From NCBI RefSeq assembly GCF_009674885.1, contig NZ_WKKA01000010.1, positions 33,946 through 97,945 on the forward strand: 64,000 bases of DNA, in the 5' to 3' direction. Shown piece after piece: positions 36,669 through 48,044 of the stretch (positions within the stretch are counted from its first letter, which is position 1; every line of letters begins with the position of its first letter). The notes beneath the pieces are model-generated. The model searched no databases and was not told the DNA's origin. It was given only the letters and a program-made list of their open reading frames with translations. Both the position numbers and the translations under genes were made by a program. The DNA is from Paracoccus sp. S-4012. GTDB taxonomy: Bacteria; Pseudomonadota; Alphaproteobacteria; Rhodobacterales; Rhodobacteraceae.

Positions 36669-37540
36669 GCGGGGTCTCCTGCGACATGGGCGGCGGCGGC
36701 CCGGAGGGCGGTGTGGAGGGCGTCGGCGCGGCTGGCGCCGTTCAGTTCGGCGTTGAGATGGGCGGCGAGGAGCGCGTCGCCCGCACCGGTGACGCGGACG
36801 GCGGCAACGTCCGGGGGAGCTTCGCTAAGGGGCGGCGCATTCCGGGCGGCATCGGCAGCGCGGCGGGGGCCGTCGGTGACGATGGCGCGGGCCGCGCCCT
36901 GGGCGATCAGCGCCTCGGCTGCCGCCGTGGCGTCGGCGAAGGCGCGGCCGCAGAGCGCCTCGGCCTCGGCGCGGTTGGCGTGGAGGACGGCGCCCGCGCG
37001 TCCGAGCAGCGGCGCGAGGCGCGGAGCCTTCGCGGGACTGGCCGGGACGAGGCGCAGAGGCGCGTCGGCGAGCGCCGGATGCGCCGCCAAGGCCGCGACC
37101 TGCTCGGGCGTCAGGTTGGAATCGACCAGCACCACCCCCCGCCACGGCGAAGGTAGCCGCCCGTCATCCAGCGCCGCGAACAGCGCCTCTCCCGCCGCCG
37201 CGAGCGTCCCGGCATCCGCAACCGCGGCCACGAGGCCGTCCGCGTCCTCGACCGCCACATAGGTATCCGTCGCCGCGAGCCGCGCCAGCCCGGCCGTACC
37301 GACCCCCGCTGCCGTCAAAGCCGCTTCCAGCGCCTGCCCCTCCACATCCTCGCCCACTGCCGCGAGCAACTCCACCGTGAGTCCACGGCGCGCGAGCGCC
37401 ATCGCCACATTCGCCGCGACGCCGCCCGGCGCGCGGCGGATGCGCCCCGGTGCGTCGTCTCCGCGCGCCAGCACGCGGTCCGCCCGCGCGATCAGGTCCC
37501 AATGCGCGGCCCCGATGCAGAGGACGCGCGCGGGTGCCAT
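36665..37540 (-). CDS. psuK: PfkB-family kinase, probable pseudouridine kinase
   Basis: Ribokinase-fold sugar/nucleoside kinase of 291 aa. It has an N-terminal VLCIGAAHWDLIARAD, the substrate loop APGGVAANVAMALARRG at about residues 39-55, and the C-terminal anion-hole/base motif VTGAGDALLAAHL at about 252-264 (D258). Assignment as pseudouridine kinase comes from overlap with psuG. The ATG shares a base with the moaA stop (TGATG). In the raw frame the gene is preceded by a long shadow of moaA, which is excluded. Confidence 0.9.
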   Translation of the reverse strand: MAPARVLCIGAAHWDLIARADRVLARGDDAPGRIRRAPGGVAANVAMALARRGLTVELLAAVGEDVEGQALEAALTAAGVGTAGLARLAATDTYVAVEDADGLVAAVADAGTLAAAGEALFAALDDGRLPSPWRGVVLVDSNLTPEQVAALAAHPALADAPLRLVPASPAKAPRLAPLLGRAGAVLHANRAEAEALCGRAFADATAAAEALIAQGAARAIVTDGPRRAADAARNAPPLSEAPPDVAAVRVTGAGDALLAAHLNAELNGASRADALHTALRAAAAHVAGDPA

Positions 37541-38547
37541 CACCCGCCGGTGTGGCTCATGTGGCGGCTGACCTGGCCCGCGACCCGCTGGCGGGAATAG
37601 TCGAAGTCGTGCCCCTTGGGCTTGCGGGCAATCGCCGCCCGGATCGCGGTCCGCACCGGCGCGTCGTCGGCCGGGTCGGCGCGCAGCGGCGCGCGCAGAT
37701 CGGCGCGGTCCTCCTGTCCGAGGCACATGAAAAGCTCGCCGGTGCAGGTCACGCGCACGCGGTTGCAGCTTTCGCAGAAGTTGTGCGTGAGCGGCGTGAT
37801 GAAGCCGATCCGCTGGCCGGTCTCCTCCAGCCGGACGTAGCGCGCCGGCCCGCCGGTGCGTTCCGCCGTGTCGATCAGCGTGAAGCGCTCCGCCAGCCGC
37901 GCGCGCAGGTCGGAGAGCGGCCAGTACTGGTCCAGCCGCAGTTCTTCGCCCATCTCGCCCATCGGCATGACCTCGATGAAGGTCAGGTCGTGCCCCTCGC
38001 GGCCGCACCAGTCCACGAGGCGGAACAGCTCGTCCTCGTTGAAGCCCTTGAGCGCCACGGCGTTGATCTTGACGCGCAGCCCCGCAGCCTTCGCGGCCTC
38101 GATCCCGTCCAGCACCTGCGGCAGCCGCCCCCAGCGGGTGATGGCGGCGAACTTCTCCGGGTCGAGCGTGTCGAGCGAGACGTTGATCCGCCTGACGCCG
38201 AGATCGGCCAAGCCTTGCGCGAAGCGGGCCAGCTGGCTGCCGTTGGTGGTCAGCGTCAGCTCGTCGAGGCCGTTCCCCAGCCGCTGCCCCATCGCCTCGA
38301 AGAAGGACATGATGTTGCGCCGCACCAGCGGCTCGCCGCCGGTGACGCGCAGCTTGCGCACGCCGAGATCGATGAAGGCGCCGCAGAGCCGCTCCAGCTC
38401 CTCCAGCGTCAGCAGCTCCGTCTTGGGGAGGAACTGCATGTGTTCGGCCATGCAGTAGGTGCAGCGGAAGTCGCAGCGGTCGGTCACCGAGACCCGCAGG
38501 TAGGTGATCGGGCGCGCGAAGGGGTCGATGAGCGGGGTGCTGGGCAT
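37540..38547 (-). CDS. moaA: GTP 3',8-cyclase (molybdenum cofactor biosynthesis)
   Basis: Radical-SAM enzyme that makes the first intermediate of molybdopterin from GTP. The protein is 335 aa. The SAM cluster motif C-x3-C-x2-C is CDFRCTYC at about residues 25-32, and the second cluster cysteines are in [20 protein letters not shown] near residue 260. [13 protein letters not shown] and SLDTLDP are family motifs; it ends with the double glycine GG needed for activity. It heads the moaA-psuK-psuG run; no other mo-cofactor gene is in the window. Confidence 0.96.
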   Translation of the reverse strand: MPSTPLIDPFARPITYLRVSVTDRCDFRCTYCMAEHMQFLPKTELLTLEELERLCGAFIDLGVRKLRVTGGEPLVRRNIMSFFEAMGQRLGNGLDELTLTTNGSQLARFAQGLADLGVRRINVSLDTLDPEKFAAITRWGRLPQVLDGIEAAKAAGLRVKINAVALKGFNEDELFRLVDWCGREGHDLTFIEVMPMGEMGEELRLDQYWPLSDLRARLAERFTLIDTAERTGGPARYVRLEETGQRIGFITPLTHNFCESCNRVRVTCTGELFMCLGQEDRADLRAPLRADPADDAPVRTAIRAAIARKPKGHDFDYSRQRVAGQVSRHMSHTGG

Positions 38548-38679
38548 CCGTCAAGGATAGGGGTGCGCGTCCTCCGGCACAAGGATCGGCGCCGGGCCGC
38601 CGTTTCCGCGCAGGCGCGTGGGACGGGGGCGCGGGGCCGTGCTAGGCTGCGCCGAACCGTCAAAACGAGGGACCGACCC

Positions 38680-39123
38680 ATGCGCCTGACGCCGCTCGCC
38701 CTGCTGCCCGCCCTGGCCCTGCTCGGCGCCTGCGAAACGCAGACTGCCGCCACGACCCCGCCACCGGCCGGCCCGCCGGTGACGGAGGCGGACGGCCCGA
38801 CCGTGGTGCCCGCCGCCGTCACCGATCCGGCCGCCGCGGCCGCCGCGCGCGCCGATGCCCCGGCGGCGCCTGCCGCGGGCAGCCTCGGCACGACGATCGC
38901 CTCGCTCGGCGCGGCGGGCGAGGGCGGGTTGTGGCTCAAGACGCCGCTTGTCAGCCGCGAGATGGCGGGGCGGGTTGTGAATACGGCGAACGGGCAGTCG
39001 GCCAACGTGACTTTGCGCCCGCTGGGGGGGCAGGGGGGCAGCCAGGCGTCGCTGGGGCTGATGCAGGCGGTGGGGGCCGGGCTGACCGACCTGCCGGAGC
39101 TTGAGGTGTTTGCGGCGGGCTAG
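38680..39123 (+). CDS. Small lipoprotein, function unknown
   Basis: 147-aa predicted lipoprotein. The signal peptide MRLTPLALLPALALLGAC contains a lipobox with the lipidated cysteine at residue 18. An Ala/Pro-rich low-complexity stretch follows (about 20-75), then a short conserved-looking domain (IASLGAAGEGGLWLKTPLVSREMAGRVV, SANVTLRPLGG) of the kind seen in small D-galactarate-dehydratase-like lipoproteins of this family; that last resemblance is weak. ATG at 38680 with ACGAGG upstream. It is divergent from moaA, and its stop overlaps the convergent VOC gene by 4 bp. Confidence 0.75.
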   Translation: MRLTPLALLPALALLGACETQTAATTPPPAGPPVTEADGPTVVPAAVTDPAAAAAARADAPAAPAAGSLGTTIASLGAAGEGGLWLKTPLVSREMAGRVVNTANGQSANVTLRPLGGQGGSQASLGLMQAVGAGLTDLPELEVFAAG

Positions 39124-39488
39124 AGGCTCTCGAGGAATCGCAGCCGGTTGCCGAACGGGTCGGTGACGGTCATCTCGCGGCCCCAAGGCTGCTGCTCGAT
39201 GCCGGGGCGGCAATGCGGGTGGTCGCGGGCGAGCAGCGCCTGCTGGAAATTGCCGAGGCCGGCGCAGCGCAGCAGCACCGTCGCGCCGGGGGAGGCATCG
39301 CCGTAATGGCCGGAGAGGTGCAGCACCGCGCCGCCGAGGGTGATGCCGAGATAGAGCGGCGCGCCGGGGTGGAAGCGGTGCTCGAAGGTGACGGTGAAGC
39401 CGAGGAAGTCGAGGTAGAAGCCGCGGGCGAGGGCCTCGTCGAAGATGCGCAGAACCGGGGCGGTCTCGGTGATGATGAGCGCGGGCAT
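39120..39488 (-). CDS. VOC (glyoxalase/bleomycin-resistance) superfamily protein
   Basis: 122-aa single-domain VOC protein: PVLRIFDEALARGFYLDFLGFTVTFEHRF at the N-terminus, LYLGITLGGAVLHLSGHYGD in the middle, and MTVTDPFGNRLRFLESL at the C-terminus, the typical beta-alpha-beta3 module and closing strand. The histidine and glutamate in GHYGD and RFLESL could be metal ligands. The substrate is unknown; members of this type are often annotated as glyoxalase or bleomycin-resistance-like. Convergent with the lipoprotein gene. Confidence 0.82.
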   Translation of the reverse strand: MPALIITETAPVLRIFDEALARGFYLDFLGFTVTFEHRFHPGAPLYLGITLGGAVLHLSGHYGDASPGATVLLRCAGLGNFQQALLARDHPHCRPGIEQQPWGREMTVTDPFGNRLRFLESL

Positions 39489-39558
39489 GGGGGACCTGGT
39501 CAGCGGCGGCGATGATGCAAGAGGTGGTGCAGAGCAATCTTACCGGAGGCTGACGGCC

Positions 39559-39689
39559 CCGCTACCTCCCGCCCGTCCGCCAGAGCGGACGGGTCCGCGC
39601 CCACCTTCGTGCGTGCGCCGACCCTCTCTTGCGACAACGTCACCGGACCAAGCGGGATTGGGACCCTGAGCCCAATCCCTCGCGCGGCG
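39559..39689 (-). repeat. Two-hairpin intergenic repeat, copy B
   Basis: Inverted copy of the element at 29.2 kb. On the minus strand hairpin 1 is GGGATTGGG (39679-39671) with CCCAATCCC (39662-39654), where copy A has GGGATCGGG and CCCGATCCC: a paired C-G to T-A change that keeps the stem. Hairpin 2 is CCCGTCCGC, TCTG, GCGGACGGG (39593-39572). The linker GCGCACGCACGAAGGTGGGC is identical. It lies 3' of prpE, reading in the same direction as that gene. Confidence 0.85.
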
Positions 39690-39785
39690 GTCGCCCCGGA
39701 CAGGCCGCGTGAGAGATGGTCGAGACCCCGTTTCGGCCAATCTGCAGCATGACGCCGTCCAGGCCCTGCTGAACGCACCCCCACC

Positions 39786-41684
39786 TTACCCCGCCGCCGC
39801 CGGGAACCCCGCCATCCGCAGCACCGCCCCGATCTCGTCCAGGATCGCCGGATCGTCGATCGTCGCCGGAGCCTTGTAGTCCTCGCCGCCGGCGATCTTG
39901 GCCATCGTCGCGCGCAGGATCTTGCCCGAGCGGGTTTTCGGCAGCCGCTCGACCACCACCGCGCTCTTGAAGGCCGCGACCGGGCCGATGCGGTCGCGGA
40001 CCAGTTCCACCACGTCCTTCGTCACCTGTTCGGGCGAGGTCTGCGCGCCCTTCTTGAGGCACAGGAAGCCCAGCGGCGTCTGCCCCTTGAGGCTGTCGGT
40101 CACGCCCACCACGGCGCATTCCGCCACCGCCGGATGGCTGGCCAGCACCTCCTCCATCGCCCCGGTCGAGAGGCGGTGCCCGGCGACGTTGATCACATCG
40201 TCGGTCCGCGCCATGATGTAGAGGTAGCCGTCTTCGTCCACATAGCCCGCATCGCCGGTCTCGTAATGGCCGGGGAAGGTGGTCAGATACGCCTTGCGGA
40301 ACCGCTCTTCGGCGTTCCAGAGGCCGGGCAGGTTGCCCGGCGGCAGCGGCAGCTCGATCGCGATGGCGCCGAGCGTGCCGGGAGCGACCTCGTGACCGCC
40401 CTCGTCCAGCACCTTCACCTTGTAGCCGGGCATCGGCACCGAGGGGCTGCCCTTCTTGACCGGCAGATGCTCCAGCCCGAAGGGGTTGGCGGCGATGGCC
40501 CAGCCGGTCTCGGTCTGCCACCAGTGGTCAAGGACGGGGACGCCCAGCTTCTCCTCGACCCAGGTGACGGTGTCCGGGTCGGCGCGCTCACCCGCCAGGA
40601 ACACCGCCTGCAGCGAGCGCAGGTTGTAGTCGCCGATCAGCGCGCCCTCGGGGTCCTCGCGGCGCACGGCGCGGATCGCGGTGGGCGCGGTGAAGAAGCT
40701 TTTGACCCTGTGGTTCTGGATCACGCGCCAGAAGGTGCCGGCGTCGGGGGTGCCCACCGGCTTGCCTTCGAAGACGACGGTGGTGGCGCCGGCCAGCAGC
40801 GGGCCGTAGCAGATGTAGCTGTGGCCCACGACCCAGCCCACGTCCGAGGCGGTCCAGAACACGTCGCCGGCGCCGATGGCGTAGATGTTGGGCATGCTCC
40901 AGGCGAGCGCCACCATGTAGCCGCCGGTATGGCGCACGACGCCCTTGGGCTGGCCGGTCGTGCCCGAGGTGTAGAGGATGTAGAGCGGGTGGTTCCCCGC
41001 GACGGGCACGCATTCGGCCGGCTCGACGCCATACTGGAAGCTGTGCCAGGCGACGTCGCGGCCCTCGATGAGCTTCGCCACCTCCTGCTCGCGCTGCAGG
41101 ATCACGCAGAAGTCGGGCTTGTGGCTGGCCAGTTCGATCGCGCGGTCGAGGAGCGGCTTGTACTGGACCACCCGCCCCGGCTCGATCCCGCAGGAGGCGG
41201 CGATGATCGCCTTGGGGGTGCAGTCGTCGATGCGGACCGCCAGCTCCTGCGCGGCGAAGCCGCCGAACACGACCGAGTGGATCGCGCCCAGCCGCGCGCA
41301 GGCGAGCATCGCCTCGAGCGCCTCGGGCACCATCGGCATGTAGATGACGACCCGGTCGCCCTTCGCCACGCCCTTCGCCCGCAGCGCCCCGGCGAGGCTG
41401 GCCACCCGCGCCTGAAGCTCGGCATAGGTGATGCCCCGGGTCGAGCGCGTTATCGGGCTGTCGTGGATGATCGCCAGCTGCTCGCCACGCCCGGCTTCGA
41501 CATGGCGGTCGACGCAGTTCCAGCAGGCGTTCAGCTCGGCATCGGCGAACCATTCGTAGAAGGGGGCGGCGTCGTCCTTCAGCGCCTTTTCGGGCGCGCG
41601 CGTCCAGTCCACCGCCTGCGCGGCGTCGAGCCAGAACCGCTCGGGGTCGGCCTGCCAGCCCTCGTAGATCTCGCGATAGCCCAT
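39786..41684 (-). CDS. prpE: Propionyl-CoA synthetase
   Basis: Acyl-adenylate-forming ligase of 632 aa that activates propionate (and less well acetate) with CoA. The N-terminus MGYREIYEGWQADPERFW is typical of PrpE rather than acetyl-CoA synthetase. It has the AMP-binding core YILYTSGTTGQPKGVVRHTGGY near residue 250, DHWWQTETGW, YETGDAGYVDEDGY, and the C-terminal lysine loop RSGKILRATM (about residue 598), a usual target of acetyl/propionyl control. Good AGGAG upstream of the ATG. It is followed by repeat copy B, with the malic enzyme gene 97 bp upstream. Confidence 0.92.
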   Translation of the reverse strand: MGYREIYEGWQADPERFWLDAAQAVDWTRAPEKALKDDAAPFYEWFADAELNACWNCVDRHVEAGRGEQLAIIHDSPITRSTRGITYAELQARVASLAGALRAKGVAKGDRVVIYMPMVPEALEAMLACARLGAIHSVVFGGFAAQELAVRIDDCTPKAIIAASCGIEPGRVVQYKPLLDRAIELASHKPDFCVILQREQEVAKLIEGRDVAWHSFQYGVEPAECVPVAGNHPLYILYTSGTTGQPKGVVRHTGGYMVALAWSMPNIYAIGAGDVFWTASDVGWVVGHSYICYGPLLAGATTVVFEGKPVGTPDAGTFWRVIQNHRVKSFFTAPTAIRAVRREDPEGALIGDYNLRSLQAVFLAGERADPDTVTWVEEKLGVPVLDHWWQTETGWAIAANPFGLEHLPVKKGSPSVPMPGYKVKVLDEGGHEVAPGTLGAIAIELPLPPGNLPGLWNAEERFRKAYLTTFPGHYETGDAGYVDEDGYLYIMARTDDVINVAGHRLSTGAMEEVLASHPAVAECAVVGVTDSLKGQTPLGFLCLKKGAQTSPEQVTKDVVELVRDRIGPVAAFKSAVVVERLPKTRSGKILRATMAKIAGGEDYKAPATIDDPAILDEIGAVLRMAGFPAAAG

Positions 41685-41780
41685 GCTCCTGACCTCCCCT
41701 GATCCGGCGGCTCCCCTTAGCCTGTCCAGCCTGCGCGCATGTTGACGTGAATCAGTTCAGCAATGTTTCCGTGCCGCGCC

Positions 41781-44060
<2,280 letters not shown>

Positions 44061-44192
44061 CCCGTGCCTCTCGCGTTTCCCCTCGCCCCACCGCTAGCGC
44101 ATTCGCGCGGCGCGGGAAACGGGGCAGGCGGCTTGCGCGGCCCTCCGCCGGGCGCGATGATGCGGGCCACCCGCCACGAAAGGACGCCGCCC

Positions 44193-44591
44193 ATGTCGCT
44201 TCTCGATGCCGCCCGCGAGGTGCGCGAGCGGGCCTATGCGCCCTATTCGCGCTTCAAGGTGGGGGCGGCCGTGCGCGGCGCGTCGGGCGCGGTCTATCGC
44301 GGCTGCAATGTCGAGAACGTGGCCTATCCCGAGGGCACCTGCGCCGAGGCCGGGGCCATCGCCGCGATGGTGGCGGCGGGCGAGACGGAGCTGATCGAGG
44401 TCGCGGTGATCGCCGACGCGCCGGAGCCGGTCCCGCCCTGCGGCGGCTGCCGCCAGAAGCTGGCCGAGTTCGGCCGCGGCGCGACCCCGGTGCTGCTGGC
44501 CACGACCTCGGGCCGGACGCTCGCGACCACGGTGGCCGAGCTGCTGCCCGGCCGCTTCGAGGTGGCGCATATGGCGGGCGTCGAGCCATGA
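44193..44591 (+). CDS. cdd: Cytidine deaminase
   Basis: Deaminates cytidine and deoxycytidine to uridine forms. The protein is 132 aa, the size of the homotetrameric class. Zinc ligands and catalytic residues are in TCAEAGAIAAM (C53-A-E) and PCGGCRQKLAEF (the two cysteines near 86-89), with FKVGAAV and GCNVENVAYPEG forming the substrate pocket. ATG at 44193 preceded by a weak AAAGGA. It begins a five-gene salvage operon; its stop overlaps the deoA start (ATGA). Confidence 0.94.
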   Translation: MSLLDAAREVRERAYAPYSRFKVGAAVRGASGAVYRGCNVENVAYPEGTCAEAGAIAAMVAAGETELIEVAVIADAPEPVPPCGGCRQKLAEFGRGATPVLLATTSGRTLATTVAELLPGRFEVAHMAGVEP

Positions 44592-45889
44592 GCGACCCGC
44601 GCCCGGTCATCGCCGCGGTGCGCGACGGGCGGGGGCTCTCGGACGAGGGCGCCGGGCTGCTCGCGCACGGGCTGGCGGATGGAAGCGTCAGCGACGCACA
44701 GGCGGGGGCCTTCGCGATGGCGGTGCTGACCCGTGGCATCGGCGAGGCGGGGCGCGTGGCGCTGACCCGCGCCATGCGCGATTCGGGGCGGGTCATGGTC
44801 TGGGACCGGCCGGGGCCGGTGGTGGACAAGCACTCGACCGGCGGCATCGGCGACACCGTGTCGCTGATCCTCGCCCCGATCCTCGTCGCCTGCGGGGCTT
44901 ACGTTCCCATGATCTCGGGCCGCGGCCTCGGCCATACCGGCGGCACCCTCGACAAGCTCGAGGCGATCCCCGGCTTCCGCACGGCGCTGAGCGAGGACGA
45001 GTTCCGCCGCATCGTGGGTGATGTCGGATGCGCCATCGTCGCGGCCTCCGCCGACCTCGCCCCGGCCGACCGCCGCCTCTACGCCATCCGCGATGAGGCG
45101 GCGGCGGTCGAGAGCCTTGACCTCATCACCGCCTCGATCCTGTCGAAGAAGCTCGCCGCCGGGCTCGACGCGCTCGTGCTGGACGTGAAGGCCGGGTCGG
45201 GCGCGTTCCTGAAGACGCCCGAGGAGGCGCAGGCGCTCGCCCGGTCGCTGGTTTCCACGGCGAACGGGGCGGGCTGCCGGACCTCGGCGCTCATCACCGA
45301 CATGGACCAGCCGCTCGCCCGCGCGGCCGGGAACGGGCTGGAGGTGCGCGAGGCGATCGCCTGTCTGCGAGGCGCGCAGGGGGCGCTGCGCGAGCTGACG
45401 CTGGCGCTGTCGGCGGAATGCCTGGCGCTTGGCGGCGCCGCGCCGGAGTCGGAGGCGTGGGAGCTGGCACACGCGGCCCTCGACGGCGGGCGGGCGGCGG
45501 AGTGCTTCGCGGCGATGGTGGCGGCGCAGGGCGGGCCGGGGGATCTGCTGGAGCATCCTGACCGGCATCTGCCCGCGGCGCCGGTGATCCGCGACGTGCT
45601 GCCGGAGAGGCCGGGCAAGGTCGCTGCCATCGACGCGACGGCGCTTGGCCGGGCGGTGGTGGCGCTCGGCGGCGGGCGGGTGCGCGCGGGCGAGGCGGTC
45701 GATCCACGCGTCGGCTTCTCGGACCTGCGCCGCCTCGGCGAAGCGGCAGGGGAAGGGGAGCCGTTAGCCGTCGTCCATGCCGCGAGCGAGGACGCGGCTG
45801 AAGCCGCCGCCGCGGCGGTCCGCGCCGCCTATGTCATGGGCGGGGGCGCCGAGCCCGGCCCGCTGGTGCGCGAGCGGATCGCCCCTTGA
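44588..45889 (+). CDS. deoA: Thymidine phosphorylase
   Basis: Phosphorolyses thymidine and deoxyuridine to base and deoxyribose-1-phosphate. The protein is 433 aa: a helical N-terminal domain (LLAHGLADGSVSDAQAGAFAMAVLTRG), then the phosphate site VDKHSTGGIGDTVSLILAP at about residues 78-96, the SGRGLGHTGGTLDKLEAIPG signature near 115-134, and the pyrimidine-binding LYAIRDEAAAVESL. Overlaps cdd and deoB. It gives deoB its substrate. Confidence 0.95.
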   Translation: MSDPRPVIAAVRDGRGLSDEGAGLLAHGLADGSVSDAQAGAFAMAVLTRGIGEAGRVALTRAMRDSGRVMVWDRPGPVVDKHSTGGIGDTVSLILAPILVACGAYVPMISGRGLGHTGGTLDKLEAIPGFRTALSEDEFRRIVGDVGCAIVAASADLAPADRRLYAIRDEAAAVESLDLITASILSKKLAAGLDALVLDVKAGSGAFLKTPEEAQALARSLVSTANGAGCRTSALITDMDQPLARAAGNGLEVREAIACLRGAQGALRELTLALSAECLALGGAAPESEAWELAHAALDGGRAAECFAAMVAAQGGPGDLLEHPDRHLPAAPVIRDVLPERPGKVAAIDATALGRAVVALGGGRVRAGEAVDPRVGFSDLRRLGEAAGEGEPLAVVHAASEDAAEAAAAAVRAAYVMGGGAEPGPLVRERIAP

Positions 45890-47064
45890 ACCGCCGCGCC
45901 TTCCTGATCGTCATGGACAGCCTCGGCATCGGCGGCGCGCCCGATGCGCATCGCTTCTTCAACGGCACCACGCCCGACACCGGCGCCAACACGCTGGCCC
46001 ATATCGCGCGGGCCCGCAGGCTGCACATGCCCCATCTCGACCGCCTCGGCCTTGGTGCGGCGGTTCAGCTGGCGAGCGGCGCCGACGTCCCCGGCCTCGA
46101 CGCCACGCCCGAGGGCCTCTGGGGCGCGGCCACCGAACACTCGCCCGGCAAGGACACACCCACCGGCCACTGGGAGCTCGCGGGCGTCCCCGTGCCGTGG
46201 GAGTGGACCACCTTCCCCGACACGCATCCCGCCTTCCCGCCGGAGCTTTCCGCCGCCATCGCGAAGGCGGCGGGCACCGAAGGCATCCTTGGCGACTGCC
46301 GCGCCTCCGGGACCGAGATCCTCGACCGCCTTGGCGCCGAGCATCTGCGCAGCGGCCGGCCCATCGCCTACACCTCCGCCGACAGCGTGGTGCAGATCGC
46401 CGCGCATGAGGAGGCCTTCGGCCTGCAACGCCTGCTCGACCTCTGCGCCGCGGTCGCCCCCATCGTCCACGACTTGCGCGTCGGCCGCGTCATCGCGCGC
46501 CCCTTCACCGGCGAGCCGGGCAGCTTCACCCGCACCCACAACCGCCGCGACTACGCCCTGCCGCCGCCCGAGCCGACGCTGCTCGACATGGCCCTCGCCG
46601 CTGGCCGGGTGACCCATGCCGTCGGCAAGATCGGCGACATCTTCAGCCATCGCGGCACCGCGGCCGAGCACAAGGGCCGCTCCGACGCCGACCTCGCCGG
46701 CCACCTGCTGCGCCTCGCGGGCGAGGCCGAGCCCGGCAGCCTCACCTTCGCCAATTTCGTCGAGTTCGACAGCCTCTGGGGCCACCGCCGCGACGTGGAG
46801 GGCTACGCGCGTCAGCTCGAATGGTTCGACGGGATCGCCGGCGCGTTCCTCGCCCGCCTGCGCCCCGGCGACCTCGCGATCTTCACCGCCGATCACGGCA
46901 ACGACCCGACCTGGCCCGGCACCGACCACACGCGCGAGCGGGTGCCGGTCCTCGGCTGGGGCATCGGTCAGCGCGCCGTGGGCCTCGTCGATTTCACCGA
47001 TGTCGGCGCCTCGGCGGGCGACTGGCTCGGCCTTACCCTCCCGCGCGGAAGGAGCTTCCTGTGA
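45886..47064 (+). CDS. deoB: Phosphopentomutase
   Basis: Alkaline-phosphatase-superfamily enzyme converting (deoxy)ribose-1-phosphate to the 5-phosphate. The protein is 392 aa, with metal-site segments FLIVMDSLGIGGAPD at residues 6-20, TPDTGANTLAHIA (phosphorylated threonine), KDTPTGHWELAG, and FTADHGNDPTWPGTDHTRE near the C-terminus. The start is a TTG at 45886 overlapping the deoA stop (TTGA); no ATG or GTG is closer to the conserved N-terminus, so the rare start seems real. Its stop overlaps the add start. Confidence 0.94.
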   Translation: MNRRAFLIVMDSLGIGGAPDAHRFFNGTTPDTGANTLAHIARARRLHMPHLDRLGLGAAVQLASGADVPGLDATPEGLWGAATEHSPGKDTPTGHWELAGVPVPWEWTTFPDTHPAFPPELSAAIAKAAGTEGILGDCRASGTEILDRLGAEHLRSGRPIAYTSADSVVQIAAHEEAFGLQRLLDLCAAVAPIVHDLRVGRVIARPFTGEPGSFTRTHNRRDYALPPPEPTLLDMALAAGRVTHAVGKIGDIFSHRGTAAEHKGRSDADLAGHLLRLAGEAEPGSLTFANFVEFDSLWGHRRDVEGYARQLEWFDGIAGAFLARLRPGDLAIFTADHGNDPTWPGTDHTRERVPVLGWGIGQRAVGLVDFTDVGASAGDWLGLTLPRGRSFL

Positions 47065-48044
47065 TCCCCAAACTCGAGCTGCACCTGCACCTCGAAGGCG
47101 CCGCTCCCCCCGCCTTCATCCGCGGGCTGGCGGCCGAGAAGGGCGTCGACCTCTCGGCGATCTTCGATCCCAGCGGCGCTTATACCTACACCGATTTTCC
47201 CGACTTCCTCCGCGTCTACGAGGCCGCGACCTCCGTGATCCGCGGCCCGGAGGACTACGCCCGCCTGCTCGCCGTGGTGCTGGAAACCGCCGCCGCCGAA
47301 GGCGCCGTCTATCTCGAAACCTTCGTCTCGCCCGAGTTCTGCGGCGGCGCCGACCGCGCCGCCTGGCGCGACCATGTGGCGGCCATGGCCGAGGTCGCGG
47401 CCCGCCTCGCGCCCGAGATCGAGAGCCGCGCGATCATTACCCCCATCCGCCATTTCGGCCCCGAGCGCGCCCGCAAGACCGCCCTCTGCGCGGCCGAAAC
47501 CGCGTCGGAGGACCGCAGCGGCTGGGTTGCAGGCTTCGGCCTCGGCGGTGCCGAGACCTACGGCGAACCCGGTGATTTCGCTTGGTCCTTCGACTGCGCG
47601 CGCGAGGCGGGCCTCGGGCTCACCTGCCACGCGGGCGAGTGGCGCGGCCCGGAATCGGTCCGCGCGGCGTGGCGCGACCTGGGCGTGAGCCGCATCGGCC
47701 ACGGCGTCCGCGCCGTCGAGGACCCGGCCCTCGTGCGCGACCTCGCGGAAGCCGGCGTGACGCTTGAAGTCTGCCCCGGCTCCAACGTCGCCCTCGGCCT
47801 CTATCCGTCGGTCGCCGCGCATCCGATCGCCCGCCTCGCCGATGCCGGCGTCCGCGTCACCGTCTCGACCGACGACCCACCCTTCTTCCACACCACGCTC
47901 CGGCGGGAATACGACGCGCTGGCCACCGCCTTTGGCTGGACGGAGGACGACTTCCGCCGCATGAACCTCTGGGCGGCGGAGGCGGCGTTCTGCGACGAGG
48001 CCACGCGCGCGCGGATCAAGGAGAAACTGGGATGCAGCACCTGA
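47061..48044 (+). CDS. add: Adenosine deaminase
   Basis: Zinc hydrolase that deaminates adenosine and deoxyadenosine. The protein is 327 aa, with metal ligands in LELHLHLEG at the N-terminus (H-x-H), LTCHAGEW near residue 193, the [11 protein letters not shown] loop, and [11 protein letters not shown] (Asp pair) near 273. The GTG at 47061 overlaps the deoB stop (GTGA) and follows AAGGAG, which settles the start. The 3' end runs 13 bp into upp. It may also act as adenine deaminase-like enzyme, but the residues fit the adenosine type. Confidence 0.93.
   Translation: MIPKLELHLHLEGAAPPAFIRGLAAEKGVDLSAIFDPSGAYTYTDFPDFLRVYEAATSVIRGPEDYARLLAVVLETAAAEGAVYLETFVSPEFCGGADRAAWRDHVAAMAEVAARLAPEIESRAIITPIRHFGPERARKTALCAAETASEDRSGWVAGFGLGGAETYGEPGDFAWSFDCAREAGLGLTCHAGEWRGPESVRAAWRDLGVSRIGHGVRAVEDPALVRDLAEAGVTLEVCPGSNVALGLYPSVAAHPIARLADAGVRVTVSTDDPPFFHTTLRREYDALATAFGWTEDDFRRMNLWAAEAAFCDEATRARIKEKLGCST

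Noticed and set aside
39640..40521. Minus-strand 293-codon frame overlapping the prpE 3' end and repeat B
   Set aside because: It is an out-of-frame shadow of prpE that reads on into the intergenic repeat. Its shared peptide with a frame at 29.3 kb comes only from the DNA repeat.
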